Shown in pieces: positions 31,461 to 43,717 of a DNA stretch of 64,000 nucleotides. The stretch lies in assembly GCA_030998225.1 (NCBI GenBank), contig JAPYXD010000555.1, forward strand, positions 3,658,001-3,722,000, read 5' to 3'. The notes under the pieces were generated by a model, which worked only from the letters and a program-made list of their open reading frames with translations, was not told the origin of the DNA and made no database searches. The number at the start of each line of letters is the position of its first letter. The first letter of the stretch is position 1. This DNA is from Diplolepis rosae. Lineage: Eukaryota > Arthropoda > Insecta > Hymenoptera > Diplolepididae. The position numbers and the translations under genes are program-made.

Positions 31461-32730
31461 TTCGCATACGTTTAAGTTTATTTCTTATAATTTAATACTG
31501 AAGCTCAAACCAACTTAATGATATTAAAGATGATGTAAATTAGTCATTTTCTCAAATTCACTAAGTTTCTTTTTCAGATTAAGTGAAACAGGAAATTCAA
31601 TTTACTTAAGGCTCTATCGGCCTTAAGGAATACATTCTCATCATGACACTCGCGCTTCGCGCTCGATTTTCTGTATGCATTTTTGTAACTTTTTAATAAA
31701 TTACATGATTATTGATAAATTTATTTTCTTCCAAATCTTTTAAAAAGGAAAAACAATCGTAGACTTTATTTAAGGAAATGATTTTGCAAAACAACGCTTA
31801 TTTCGTATCACATATTTTGGTGAAAAAAATCGAATTTATTTAATATTAAAAATCAAAACATAAAATATACATCCTGTCGAGAAATTTATCGATAAGAATG
31901 TGTAGACCTTATTTAGCCAAACAATTTTCATCTCAAAGTTTTTTTTGAATCTCACATATTTTGTCTAAAAAATGGAATTTTTGAATTTTAATCGTATTTT
32001 TTGGAATTGAAACGAAAAATATATCTTTTATCAGAAACTGTGTCAGACAAAATTTGTAGTTCTTTTTGAAACTAACAACTTTGTATTCTTACGTTTTTTT
32101 CTTATTTTACATATTATTGTTAAAAAATTGAATTTTGGATTTTCAATAGTTTTTTTTTTAATTAAAAAGAAAAATATGCATCTTATGAAAAAATGTTACA
32201 ATTCAAATTTGTAGGACTTTATTTATTCAATAATATTGTATCATAACGTTTTTTCGTATCTCGTATAATTTAACTGGAAAATGGAATTTTGATATTGACT
32301 TTTTTCGAATTTGAATATGCTGTAACATTTCTAATTTTGATTTAATCAAAAAATGTTATCAGGATAATTTTTAGAGATTTATGAGCACTATCTAAAACCA
32401 GTATTGAAATTTTTGATTTTTTCAAAAAATTATTTTCAAAAACACAAAAGTAGTGCTCAACCCCTCAATTTTGATTGGTTGTGGCTGGTTAACGAACTTG
32501 TCCTTACTTTTTCGGTTCCGATAAAGTGTGCCAAAGCTCAATGCAATCTGATAATTCTATCGAGAGTTATGCCGCACACGACCTACAGACAGACAGACAG
32601 ACAGACAGACACTTTCGTAAAAACCATTTTTTCTGACTCAGGGGGTCTCAAAACGTAAAGATTTGATGAAAATTTCGAAAGTCATTTTTCACATAAAACC
32701 AATACCTTCTCATCCATGATGAGAATGTAA
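31440..32730 (+). repeat. Second copy of family R27
   Basis: Same block order as 27,075-29,150, without the MITE. It ends near GACTCAGGGGGTCTCAAAAC and TCATCCATGATGAGAATG. Confidence 0.55.
32583..32611 (+). repeat. (CAGA)n microsatellite
   Basis: About six to seven perfect AGAC units inside R27; the other full copy has only degenerate CAGAC units at the same place. Confidence 0.85.
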
Positions 32731-33422
32731 AAAAAAGTTGCCGTCTTTGTATACAGATACCTATATATATGATGTACATATATGTTAAAAAAAACTTGAA
32801 TAAGAGTGAGAAAGATATTTAGACCAGTTCCTTGATACGAATTTCATACTCGTACAGTAATTGCATCTGTGTGTAAAGATAATTGAGCAGTTAAGGTTGA
32901 TGACCCGTCATTGCACGTATTTTATGCATAACTTGTGTCTTTTATTGGAATTCATCTAAGCCTAATTCATGTATCTCATTAAAGATACTTTTTAATTATA
33001 CATAACTCGTATATTTATAGATTTAAAAAAAATCAAGTTATAATAACCAAAATTCTGCGTGGGGCATGTTTAGCAATCTTTTCTCGTTGTTTTTACCATC
33101 AGAATTCTGGTTATTTTAACCAGACTTTATAATCAATTTTTTCAACATTGGTCAAAATGACCGGAATTCTAGTTATTTCGACTAGAAAAGAAATGTTAGA
33201 ATGCCCTAAACAGAATTCTAATCGTATAAACTAGAATTTTTATCAGTGTAATATATATATATATATATTAGTTTTGCTATTTCCATAACTTTACAACGTT
33301 TTTTAATGCCATTCTATCAACTCTTTTTGACTATGTTTTGTGTTTTACAACTTTATTGACAATAATTTAAAAAGGAATTGTTTGAATGGAAAATTCAGAT
33401 TATCGTGGAATATAGACACACT
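32731..33422. other. Gene-free stretch
   Basis: No gene seen. Contains a short (TA)n run near 33,250 and an AGAATTCTGGTTA/TAATTAGAATTC-like palindromic cluster at 33,050-33,240, possibly a diverged MITE. Confidence 0.35.
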
Positions 33423-33602
33423 TTTAGAAATGTTCGGAAATTTACAAAGTTTTTATGTTACAAAGCTAACGTAAAATTTGACGATATTTATGATGTATTT
33501 GGAGTAAAGGTATCATAAAATTACGAAAAATGTACTATATTTTCTGAAATTTTTCTTAATATTATGAAACTCAACTTTATTTTCATAAAATGTATCTTAA
33601 GA

Positions 33603-33960
33603 CTATGTATTAATTGGACCACGTAACTATAAATAATACATTTATTCGTTCATGTAAGATAACTTTTTTGAATTAAAAAGTATCTTTCTGGAAAATTGGG
33701 AAACGTAACAAAAGACAATAAAGCACATTTGTTAACTTCTTTTTAGTGTAAATTTTGGAAAAAATTCCAAAAATTATCGACAATTACACTTAACTATAAA
33801 ATTTTTTACAAAATTTTCACTCACACGAACTTGACAGACGTTCTTTATCGTTTTCTCTTGTATTTTTCAAATTTCCAGGAAGACATTTTTCAAAATAAAA
33901 AAGTTATCTTACATGAACTTTTACAGGAATTTGGTCACCTGACCTGGTTGATCTGTGGCC
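33603..33960 (+). mobile_element. TTAA-family element (GGCCATGGATCAA type), left end eroded
   Basis: It matches 47,925-48,272 throughout, including CATTTATTCGTTCATGTAAG and GTTATCTTACATGAACTTTT. The right tip TTGATCTGTGGCC abuts TTAA; the left tip has diverged to TTAATTGGACCACGTAACT. Confidence 0.65.
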
Positions 33961-34042
33961 TTAAAACTACAAACTGTAACAGAATTTTTATAAAATTTAT
34001 CATAAAATTACGAAACTGGAAAAAAAAATTTAGTTACATGGA

Positions 34043-34354
34043 CACTTTTAAAAATCTTATTAATTTTAATTATTCTTTAATTCTTTTTAATATACTTTAA
34101 TATACAAGTGATAAATTAAAATTAATAGACTTGTATATTATGAAACATTAATATACATACATATTAAATTTAATATCTTTTTACTCAAAATATATTAAAA
34201 TTAACAAACATTATTAAAATATACACACGTGTGTATTAAAATTCAAATAAAAGTTTGTATTTTTTAAGTTTAAAGTATTTTAAATTTAATATACGTTACT
34301 GAAAAAACTCCCATTACATGTAATACAAATTTAATACAGAAATTTCTAACAGTG
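34043..34354 (-). mobile_element. CACTGTTA MITE, copy C
   Basis: Opposite orientation to copy A: it starts CACTTTTAAAAATCTTATTA and ends AGAAATTTCTAACAGTG. Confidence 0.7.
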
Positions 34355-35026
34355 ACTGCATAAAACTTCAGTTACCCAAAACGACAAATTATTCCTGTTA
34401 CAAGTTTCAGAATTTCCAGATACAAGTATCAGCATATTCAACACTTTGTAACTGAAAATTAAGAAAATTTTATCATAATTTACTGAAAAGTAACTAAATT
34501 TTCCGAAATTCTATCATAATTTTACGAAATTGTAACTGAATAAAACTCCAGTCACGTGTTTCGGGAAATTACGGTAGAAATTTCTAACAGTCCACTTAGT
34601 CTACAAACTTGAATATGGAAATTGCAGACTGAAATTTCAGACTAATTTCAGAGCTTTCTCTTCATTTCGATTAGGTTTTAAAAATCTGCGGTTATATAAG
34701 TGTATGTAAGTGTAGGTTGAACGTGACCGTGTATACACAAATCTGATACATTTATTTACATTCCTAAGTAACGCCTCGCGAAATGCCTAATTACTTTTGC
34801 CGTAATATCTGACATTATCTCAATGAAGTAAATAATTACTGTATATCTCATAGATGCAGATATTGCGAGCTGATTCGGCAAAATTGACGATTGCTATAGA
34901 CGGAAGTACAACATAAATATATTGTGAGTGAAAAACATTCGATTCACAATTTTCAATTGCTCTATGATTTTTTTAAATTTGACAATTATTTACTTCAATC
35001 TCAATATTGACAAGAAAACCTATTAC

Positions 35027-36292
35027 CCAGGTAGAAATTTACAATTGGCTCGGTACTGCGCGCCAGTACCGCCGAAGGATTTCTGGTACTGGCGCGGTGC
35101 AGGCGTAATACCGGATTCCAAACGGCTCGGTACTGGCATTATTCCAAAAGGTAACTCGGCTGGGAGTTATCTGTCAGTACTGGGGCGGTACTGGGAAATG
35201 TACCGAAAATCTGTATTGTACTAAGATAAAAAGTACAGGGAAAGTTCGAGTTAAGACTCTAATATTTACTTTCAAGCAGACTCTATCTTACTATTTTTAT
35301 ATACAAACTTACCTATAAAAACACATTCCCCTCTACACTACACAAACGCTCGTTTAGGAAGTATTAAAAATTATTCTTAACGCTGCGGGTTCGAACCCTC
35401 TCTACTTATAATTAACGCATTACTAACCTAAACGACTAAGCCTCTCGGCTGCGCACGCTTGGAATACAAGAAAGAAAATAGCGCTTATAACCTTCAACTA
35501 CTGCAGGGCCGTGTAAGAAGTGTATAGGCCCCGTGTAATCGGGAATTTTTAGATTTTATCCCAATTTATGATTCTGATTAAAATTTTTAAGATTTTTAAT
35601 TATTAAATTAATTTTCTATAAAATAAAATATTTTTGAAGGAAAGTGATCAAATTTTTGAATTAAAAAACATTACATAATAAAAAGATTTATATACATTTT
35701 AGAATTATTAACTTTTATTATTGTATATTAGTGATACTTTATACAGGTTATGATTCCTTTAATTTTTGTTTTCAAGAGTAAAATCAACGTATGTTCAGAA
35801 TCTAAAAATTTTGAGTTTTTTCAATTCCAAAAATCTGATGAAACTTTGGAATCAAGAAAATTATCTCATAACGAAATTATGCATTCAAGTTTGCAATAAG
35901 TTATTCCAACTTATGAAGTAGTATTTAAAAAAATAGTACACATGGACTCCATACTGGGGCAGTACTGAACCAGTACCGCGCCAACGCTCGGCATAAATCC
36001 CTAAGTCGGCTTCCAGCCAGCATTTGAACTCCATACTGGGGCAGTACTATACCAGTACTTCGCCAACGCTCGGCATAAATCCCTAGGTCGGCTTTTAGCC
36101 AGCATTTGGACTCCATACTGGGGCAGTACTGAACCAGTACCGCGCCAACGCTCGGCATAAATCCCTAAGTCGGCTTCTAGCCAGCATTTGACTCCATACT
36201 GGGGCAGTACTATACCAGTACCGTGCCAACGCTCGGCGCGGTACAATGCCGTTGGTAAGATCCGGCATAAGTCCGACTTTTCCGCCTGGGTA
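35027..36292. mobile_element. CCCAGGTGGAAA-ended element carrying a minisatellite
   Basis: The left tip ACCCAGGTAGAAATTTAC and right tip TCCGCCTGGGTAC are imperfect inverted repeats. Near the left end are GGTACTGGC/GCCAGTACC palindromic motifs. An AT-rich centre (35,220-35,930) separates these from a tandem array. The same tips bound the element at 37,679-39,110. No transposase seen. Confidence 0.5.
35946..36235 (-). repeat. Tandem repeat, unit about 82-83 bp, 3.5 copies
   Basis: The unit begins CTCCATACTGGGGCAGTACT, followed by ACCAGTACCGCGCCAACGCT, CGGCATAAATCCCTA and CTTCCAGCCAGCATTTG. Copies start near 35,947, 36,029, 36,111 and 36,190. Overlapping minus-strand open frames are by-products of the array. 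Confidence 0.8.
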
Positions 36293-36423
36293 CATTTATT
36301 GAGACCATGAGTTCCAATATAGTGACAGCATGAACATCTGTAATTCATTCAACAAATATGTCAGTACACTATGAGAAATCTCTGTATTATTTAATTTCTA
36401 TCATTATTAACATTATCATAATT

Positions 36424-36660
36424 TCTGTATTTCTGTAATTTTTTCAGTAACTTATATTAAATTTAAAATACTTTTATTTGAATTTTAATACAGATGTGTA
36501 TATATTTTAACAATTTTTGTTAATTTTAATATATTTTGAATGAAAAGTTGTTAAATTTAATATGAATGTTATATTCATTTTTCATATTATACAAATCTAT
36601 TAATTTTAATTTACCACTTGTACATTAAAGTCTATTAAAATTAATAAGATTTTAACAGTG
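36424..36660 (+). mobile_element. CACTGTTA MITE, copy D, left end missing
   Basis: It contains CAGTAACTTATATTAAAT and ends TTTTAACAGTG before TA. Confidence 0.65.
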
Positions 36661-36752
36661 TACGAACGATTCATTGCTTTTTTGTAATCAACAGATTCAT
36701 TCATAAATATTATAGAAATGCTTGTCAAATTTAGAGAATAAGAAATTTCCAT

Positions 36753-36882
36753 CAAAATGTCAAGATTTGGAAAGAAACGGAATCGAGAATGAAACTTTTG
36801 AATGCCTTTTTATTCCTAGAAGTTAAAATGCATTCAAAAGTTCTATTCCCGATGCCGTTTCTTTCCAAATCTTGACATTTTA
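36753..36882. repeat. 130-bp near-perfect palindrome
   Basis: The arms share AAAATGTCAAGATTTGGAAA and TTTCCAAATCTTGACATTTT, continuing through GAAACGG and CTTTTGAATGC. The loop is about 25 nt. Confidence 0.75.
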
Positions 36883-37096
36883 ATGCCATACAATGCCCAC
36901 CTTCTTTCCGGTCATATTGTACACATTTATAAATAAAACCAATTATGTTTTTCTGAAGATTTCAAGGCTACAGCGTTATAAATTCATAGTTTTTTTGGAA
37001 CATATTGCTTAATATACAGATATAATACATTTGATTATGTCAAATGCCAGTCAGTGCGACAAAAAGTGAAGAGAAGACCTGTTTTAGAACAATCCC

Positions 37097-37275
37097 TCGT
37101 AGAAAAAAATAATAGAACCCGATTGATCCGATTAGAACCATTTGAAAAACACCATTGAATCTGATTTATTAACCGGATTCAAAATGTTCTCGCCTGATTG
37201 AATCCGATTAATAAATCGGTTTGAATGATGTTTTTGAAATGGGTCCAATCGGTCCCAATCGGAACCAATTATTTT
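37097..37275. repeat. Palindromic element with CCGATT motifs
   Basis: The arms pair from TAGAAAAAAATAAT to ATTATTTTCTTCTA and include GAACCGATTGG-like and GATTCAATCCG-like inverted motifs. A related motif cluster (CAATCCGA, TCGGATT) is at 43,905-44,110. Confidence 0.6.
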
Positions 37276-37678
37276 CTTCTATACAAGGGATATTTGAAAG
37301 GTTTCTTAATTATTTTAATTTAATTAACAGCTAAACGGAGGAAAGGTTTTAGATATTTTTCAGCTTTTTAACTTCCGAGAACATAATATTTTCCACAATT
37401 TACAATGTAAGAAAATAATTAATAATGAATAATGAAGATAATAAAAAAATTTTGAATATTCAAACTGTTCTTTGATAGCGCGTATCGGTTTAATACTGAA
37501 TCTTATTTCATTTTAATGCACTATCAATATGCATAATAAATCAATTTAATTAAAACAACAGTTTTTTGCTCATACTTTTTTTCCACCTTTTAAATTACTT
37601 GAATATAAAAAAGTATTTAAGAGAAATTAAAAATTTGCTCATGTTATACAGTTATACAGTATTTGAAATATTATATCC
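37276..37678. other. Gene-free AT-rich stretch
   Basis: Nothing recognisable. Confidence 0.35.
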
Positions 37679-39110
37679 CAGATGGGAGAGTCGGAGGCCA
37701 GACAGTTTTTAAATCCGGCGCGGAATTGTGGCAGTTGTAACGGAGCAGTAATGCCATTGTTGCCTGTCAATACTGTGCCAAAAATTGGCATATGACCCGC
37801 TTACTACCAGCGCAATATTCTTTGGTAGTACTCGTCAAACTCTAAAGTAGGGATATCATACCAGTCAGTATCGGCTGCTAGTACTCGACCAGTACTACTT
37901 TAAAGTACCTGCCCAGTACTGAATGCCAACTCCCAGCCGAGTTATAATTAGAGGCCTAGCCAGTACTATGCCAATATCGACGGATAGTACTGGATTAGTA
38001 CTGTTTTCAAGTACCAGACCAATACTGGCTGCCAAATTCCAGCCGAGTTATAATTAGGGGTCTAGCCAATACTATGCCGGTACCGAATTATAGCACTGGA
38101 TCAGTACTGCTTTCAAGTACCAGGCCAGTACTGGCTGCCATCTCCCAGCCTAGATGTCAATAGGAATCTTGCCAGTGCTATGCCGGTACCGAATTATAGC
38201 GCTGTATCAGTACTGCTTTCAAATACTCCCAGTCGAGTTATAATTAGGGACCTAGCCAGTACTATGCCCGACCGACTAATAGCACTGGATCAGTACTGCT
38301 TTCAAGTACCAGGCCAGTACTGGCTGCCAACTCCCAGCCGAGTTATCAATAGGAATATAGCCAGTACTATGCCGGTACCGAATTATAGCACTGGATCAGT
38401 ACTGCTTTCAAGTACTAAACGAGTACTGGCTGCCAACTCCCAGCCGAGATATCAATAGGAATATAGCCAGTACTATGCCGGTACCGACAGATAGCACTGG
38501 TTTAGTTCTGCTTTCAAGTAGCAGGCTAGTACTGGCTGCCAACTCCCAGCCGAGATATCAATAGGGACCTAGCCAGTACTATTCCTGTGCCGAATTACAG
38601 CACTGGATCAATACTGCTTTCAAGTACTAAACGAGTACTGGCTGCCAACTCCCAGCCGAGATATCAATAGGGATCTATACAGTACTATTCCAGTACCGGC
38701 GGACAGCACTGGACCAGTATTGCGTTTAAGTACCTACCCAGTACTGACTGCCAACTCCCAGCCGAGTTATTATTAGGGATATAAACAGTATTATGCCGGT
38801 ACCGACTGATAGCACTGGATTAGTACTGCTTTCCAGTAGCAGGCTAGTACTGGCTGCCAACTCCCAGCCGAGTTATCAATAGGAATATAGCCAGTACTAT
38901 GCCGGTACCGAATTATAGCTCTGGATCAGTACTGCTTTCAAGTACCAGGCCAGTACTGGCTTACAACTCCTAGCCAAGATATAATTGGGGATCTAGCCAG
39001 TACTATGCCAGTATCTATGCCAATATTGCACCGGTACCCTGTCAGTACCAGAAATCCGAAGACGGTTCTGGCATGGTTGTATGCCAATAGTAAATTTCCA
39101 CCTGGGATGC
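37679..39110. repeat. Minisatellite array (106-bp unit, about 12 copies) inside a TIR element
   Basis: The tips ATCCCAGATGGGAG and TTTCCACCTGGGAT match the 35,027 element. The interior is a tandem array of a 106-bp unit: GCCAGTACTATGCCGGTACC, AGCACTGGATCAGTACTGCT, TTCAAGTACCAGGCCAGTAC, TGGCTGCCAACTCCCAGCCG and AGTTATAATTAGG. Unit starts at 37,941, 38,047 and 38,153 fix the period; one unit near 38,215 carries a deletion. Units are rich in AGTACT and GGTACC six-base palindromes. An open frame at 38,180-38,458 is a by-product of the array. Confidence 0.85.
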
Positions 39111-40560
39111 TAAAAATAGTTCAAGAAACTTTACTCAATTTTTGAACAAAGTTAGAACACATGGAAAAGTTGGAAATTATTTTATATTATTATAATAATT
39201 TGTGACGTAATAAATGTTAAAGAATCTACGACATCAGTTCAGTAATCTCTAAAAATGTGGGATAAAGTTTCAAAATGTACTTCATAAATTTTTACAATTA
39301 TATTAAATAATTTCTAACTTCTCCATATGTCCCAATTTTCCTGAATTTAACAATTATGTGAAATTTCTCGAACTATTTTTCTTCGTGTAAAAATTCGTTA
39401 TAGTACAGTGGCTTGCATTATTCTATTTCAATTTATGTCATAATTTTTTTGCCTCTATCAATTATGACCGTTATTTTGACTAGTCAAAAGAGCAAAAAAT
39501 TAAGAGTCTAATGTTAAAAAAAGCCTGCGGACGTCATGAATAATAACTAAATACATTAATGACATAACATTGTTCATTATTTTCTTTGATATGTTGACGA
39601 TTGACATTTCATCACAAAATCAAATGTAATTACCTTTAAGCATGTAAGCATGTGATACGCCAAAGTTCTACTTTTTTAAAGTAAAAATGTAAATTGGAAA
39701 TTCGTACAAAAGATATTTATATTTTTTTTAACATTTCATGTATTTTTTAACTAGGTTTTTATTTACTTGTTTCAAGTATTATATTCCCAGTTTTTAGTAT
39801 GTTTCGGATAAAAGGATAATGCTTGCATAAAATATTAGGTTTAATTAAATTTAAAAGGTGAGAGAATGCATGTCTGCATCTGCATTACTGCAGTATTAAA
39901 TCTCACGTTGAAGGTAAAAATATAATTATCATATAAAGTGTGAATTGCATTTACAAATTAAATGCCTTAGAGAAAGCCTGATAATTTATTTTTTATACAA
40001 TTGTAGTTTATTTACATTCTATTGCACTAAAAACGCGGAATTGGTGTTTTTTTTAAAGAGCCAGAAAGAATTAAAACAGTGAATTCTAATTTTTAATATG
40101 ATTTCTCTAGTAATACTTTTGGATGTTTAAGAGTTTTCAATATATTTGTCAATGGCATGAAGATTCTCATTTACAATATGTCAATTTTCATACAGATAAT
40201 TTGAACAGAAAAAGGCGTTTCATGGTTAATCTTCAAGAGAAATCGACGAGAATTCAGTCAGCATAATAATTCATTACACCATTGAGAGAATAATAGGTAA
40301 GAGTTACACCTATTTTTCTGCTGTTGTAGAAACAGTGACATTTTTTTACCATTTTATTGGTATTCTTTTACTATTCAAGGAAAGAGAGAAAGTTATAAGA
40401 ACAAAAAGGTTGTGTAGAATCGTAAGAATAGTTTCTGTATTTATAAATTAATGAAAATAAAACAATCTATTTAAATCTTTTATTAACTTTTCGAAAATGT
40501 TAATCAATTCTTTCTTACCTGTTACTTTTCCAGTTATTAGTAATATAAATTTTTATTTAA
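39111..40560. other. Gene-free AT-rich stretch
   Basis: No credible open frame, RNA gene or recognisable element. Confidence 0.35.
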
Positions 40561-40578
40561 GAAAAAGGTATAAAGCTG

Positions 40579-41070
40579 AAGATAATTTTGTTTTCAAGAA
40601 TAGAAATATTATTAATAAAGGGATCATTTAAAAGAGAAAAGATTACTTTACAAGAAAAAAATTCACAACACATAATTTTATCAAACAAATTTTATTTTTA
40701 CCCGAACTTTTTTCCTTATTGTTTTATACCAAATTTTACAAAATTATGCGATTCTAATAAATTACGAATCATTTTTTCAAGAAAAAAAATAAAAAAATTG
40801 CTGAATTTGGTAATAATATATTCATTTTAGAAAATTGGAAAAGATCTAGTTTCAGAGAATCTTTTCTCGAAAAAATGATCCGTGATTTATTAGAATCGCA
40901 CCATTTTTTGAAATTTGGCTCAAAGCAATAAGAAAAAAAGTTCGAGCAAAAATGAAATTTGTTAACAAAATTATTTTTCTGTGTTTCAATTTTTTTTCGG
41001 AGAATAATCTTTTCTCTATTAGATGGACCCTCCAATAATAATATTTCTATTCTTGAAAACAAAATTATCT
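40579..41070. repeat. Fold-back family FB1, second two-armed copy
   Basis: The left arm GATAATTTTGTTTTCAAGAA and right arm TTCTTGAAAACAAAATTATC pair along most of their length. Open frames at 40,588-40,830 (+) and 40,769-41,062 (-) read inward from each tip and give peptides similar to those of the 2797 copy (SRIEILL motif). Confidence 0.7.
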
Positions 41071-41117
41071 ATTTTTGCCAGAAACCTAATTTTTGCGAAT
41101 GTACTACTTTAAACAAG

Positions 41118-41303
41118 TTTACTCTCTTAATTGGAATCAGTAGTTTTTTTACTAATGACAATCAGTGACTAAATTCCAGCTATACAATCAGTTGCTTGAG
41201 TTCTATTAACTGATAAATAATCAGATATAAGAAACCAATTTTAAGCTAGAATTTAGTCACTGATTGAAATTAGTGAAAAAACTACTGATTCCAATTAGGA
41301 GCA
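41118..41303. repeat. Palindromic MITE (ACTCTCTTAAT type)
   Basis: The arms share CTTAATTGGAATCAGTAG and CTACTGATTCCAATTAG, then AGTGACTAAATTCCAG and its inverse. It is related to 45,691-45,957. Confidence 0.65.
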
Positions 41304-42775
41304 TATGTCAAATATGTATTTTTCAGTATCTTTTCGGTTATGTTTTTGTATCTTTAAAATGTTAATTATGACGTTTTTAAATGAATATTTTGTTAATTGT
41401 GATCTCATCGATCAAAATGATGAAAGCTTCTATTGAATCATAAATTCACATAAAAGAATTTCAGGACAAAGAGGAAAAGAAACAAATTTGTATGAAATTC
41501 ACTGAAGCGTGTCATGAAATAATGGAATAAATTAGTCATGTCAATATTTGAGGAAACCAGACTTAGAAATATTTGCTGCCATAAGATGGCTAATAATGAT
41601 TCAACCTCTTTATCATGATTTTGCAATTTCTCTAAGGTTATGGGAATATTTTTTAACATGGAGAAAGAAGGATTTTCAACTATGGAACAGCCATCTTATA
41701 TATATTCAGTTGTAATATCCAAGATATTAATTTCTGGATATTTTAATATCTTAAATATAACAGCTGAATATCTAATATCTGCAGATATTAATTATATGAA
41801 CATCCATTTTTCTCTGTGAAGGCATAACGATTATATGGTATATTTGAAATAATTTATAGACTACGTAAATAAAAATAATAAAATCGATAAAAAAATAAAA
41901 ATATGATGAAAAAAAATAAATTGATTTAGAAATATAAATACTCAATTACTAATTGGGATTTATTATTTTGAACTGTCAGTCAAAAGTTCACTGAAGCAGA
42001 TTTTATGAATGAATATTTTTATAAATAAGCAATTTTAGGAAATTTTGCCTAATAATCATTTTTAAACATACTCATTATTTTGAAAAAATCTCACCCTCTT
42101 TTTGTTCTTCCTTCTACAATTCCTGATGATTTTTTATTGAACTGGCAGTGATAAATTCTTCAGATGCACTTAAAAAAATACGCACTTTCTTGAAAAAAGT
42201 AATCTTGCAAAACAAAGTAGTATTCTATAAATGCGTGAGTTTTCATTTAATATAATCGAGTATAAAAAAAGAAGCAGGAAAAGGAAGTGTGTGAAACCGG
42301 TGTAGAATCACGTGCGTGGTTTGATATTATTTATACGCTAACGTTAGAGCTGCCTATCTACTTACGACAGGAACGATAGCAAGACTACTACTGAAGTTGC
42401 CACCCGCTGATGAACAACGAAAAGATACCTATGGCTCTAAACTTGTGCCTTTCTTGATCTGCTTGAACTTGAATGGATAGCGAACGCAGCATATTACCGG
42501 TAAATTAATAGTTAAAGCCTAAAGGACCTCGAACTCACAGTAAAACACAATTTCTGTTTGGATCAATGCAAATATAACTTTTCCGCAACTGGAAAAACGT
42601 TTTTCTGTCATAGAAATGACATTTACATAGTCTACAAAAAATCCCATTACTCACTAACAATTTGCAAGTACAAATTACCATTAAAGTTAAATTCCACTCT
42701 GTTCGAGTGAAATGTCACTCCTTTTTGGAGTGAAATTTCACTTTTTAAAAATAAGGGAGTAAATGTATAATTTTG
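41304..42775. other. Gene-free stretch; possible upstream region of the ABCA fragment
   Basis: No supported gene. The minus-strand frame at 41,438-41,659 resembles no family I know. Bases 42,290-42,545 are less AT-rich and contain no exon I can connect to the ABCA fragment. Confidence 0.3.
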
Positions 42776-42795
42776 ATGGTAGAAAATACAAATAA

Positions 42796-42885
42796 CGAGG
42801 ACTTCCTGTGGAGAAAGGGATCTCGGACGCTTGTGTCGCAGTCTCGAAGTCGCGCAGTCGAAAGCGTCTCTTATTCCACAGAAAG
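42796..42885 (+). repeat. Internally shortened copy of the hairpin/tRNA-like repeat
   Basis: The outer parts match 43,720-43,852 (AACGAGGACTTCCTGTGGAG, TCGGACGC, CAGTCGAAAGCGTCTCTT, TTCCACAGAAAGA). The tRNA-like core is replaced by about 20 unrelated bases. The outer parts pair as CTGTGGA/TCCACAG and GACGC/GCGTC. Confidence 0.65.
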
Positions 42886-43137
42886 AATAAATAAAAAATT
42901 TATGTTTTTCGAAAAAAAAAAGTTTTTCAACATCAACATTAATTATGAAAGAAAATTATTCTATAGAAACCGGCGTTTTAAACGAAAGAAATAAATGTGA
43001 AAAATTGATGAGAGGTACTTCAATTTTTATAATTATCTATAAAATTTTGCCTTTTTACCAAAAGATATGAAAACTGCAGCATTATTTTACTACAAGTAAA
43101 GAAAATTAATTTGATTTTTTTTTTCCTTTTTTCACAG

Positions 43138-43568
43138 AAAAAATTGTTTAAATACACAGTCTCTTAGACCAGATGTTATAATGGTCGTGCAAAATTTAAT
43201 TAAAAAATATAAAAAGAAAACGGTGCTTAAAGGCTTACATTTTAGGGTAAAGTATATTTTACCTATGTTAATTTTTGAATAAATTGCCATTTCTATTCAA
43301 ATGAAAAAAAACAAAAATCTAAAAGTAATCTTTTACTGTATGCTATAATAAATAATAATTAAAATAATTAAACAAATATTTATGAAGTAAAATTAAAGAT
43401 TTTTATAAAATAACATTTGTTCAGCTAAATAAAAATGAATGTTTTGGTTTATTGGGAATGAATGGCAGTGGAAAGGCAACAATTTTAGAATTACTTATGG
43501 GAGAATCAAATGTAACAAAAGGAAACACAATAATTCAAAATTATCAACTGAAACAAGATGCAGGAAAA
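43138..43568 (+). pseudogene. ABCA-type transporter nucleotide-binding-domain fragment
   Basis: Two exons joined in phase 0: 43,138-43,246 and 43,425-43,568. The first gives RPDVIMVVQNLIKKYKKK and TVLKGLHF, the start of an ABCA nucleotide-binding domain. The second gives NECFGLLGMNGSGKATILEL, the Walker A region with Ala in place of the Ser/Thr that coordinates Mg-ATP. The usual continuation (GYCPQ, the ABC signature, Walker B) is not found downstream, where a SINE follows within 150 bp. No membrane-domain exons are seen upstream. It is most likely the remnant of a second ABCA copy, related to the gene at 57 kb but representing a different part of the protein. Confidence 0.72.
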
Positions 43569-43717
43569 GTATAGTTATAAATTCAGTCTTAAGTTCTCTA
43601 AATTCATACGTTTCAAGGATACTAAATAATAATTTTCAAATAATTCAAAATCTTTCTGTGGAAAAAGAGACATTTTCGACAAAATTGTAAAATTGTTAAA
43701 TGCCGAAACGCAATACA

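Larger units (their letters stand above)
33423..34592 (+). repeat. R15-family repeat with two nested insertions
   Basis: The left end carries TTCGGAAATTTACAAAG and the right end AATTACGGTAGAAATTTCTA. It is interrupted by a copy of the GGCCATGGATCAA TTAA family (about 33,603-33,960) and by CACTGTTA MITE copy C (34,043-34,354). Confidence 0.6.

Noticed and set aside
36001..36348. Minus-strand frames with repeating peptides in the 83-bp array
   Set aside because: Peptide periodicity follows the DNA array; different frames are open in different units and no start or splice context supports a protein.
37679..39110. CRISPR-like array
   Set aside because: Units are head-to-tail 106-bp repeats without unique spacers, in an animal genome; it is a minisatellite.
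41438..41659. Minus-strand 73-codon frame
   Set aside because: No recognisable motif, no matching splice partners, and the length is within what occurs by chance.
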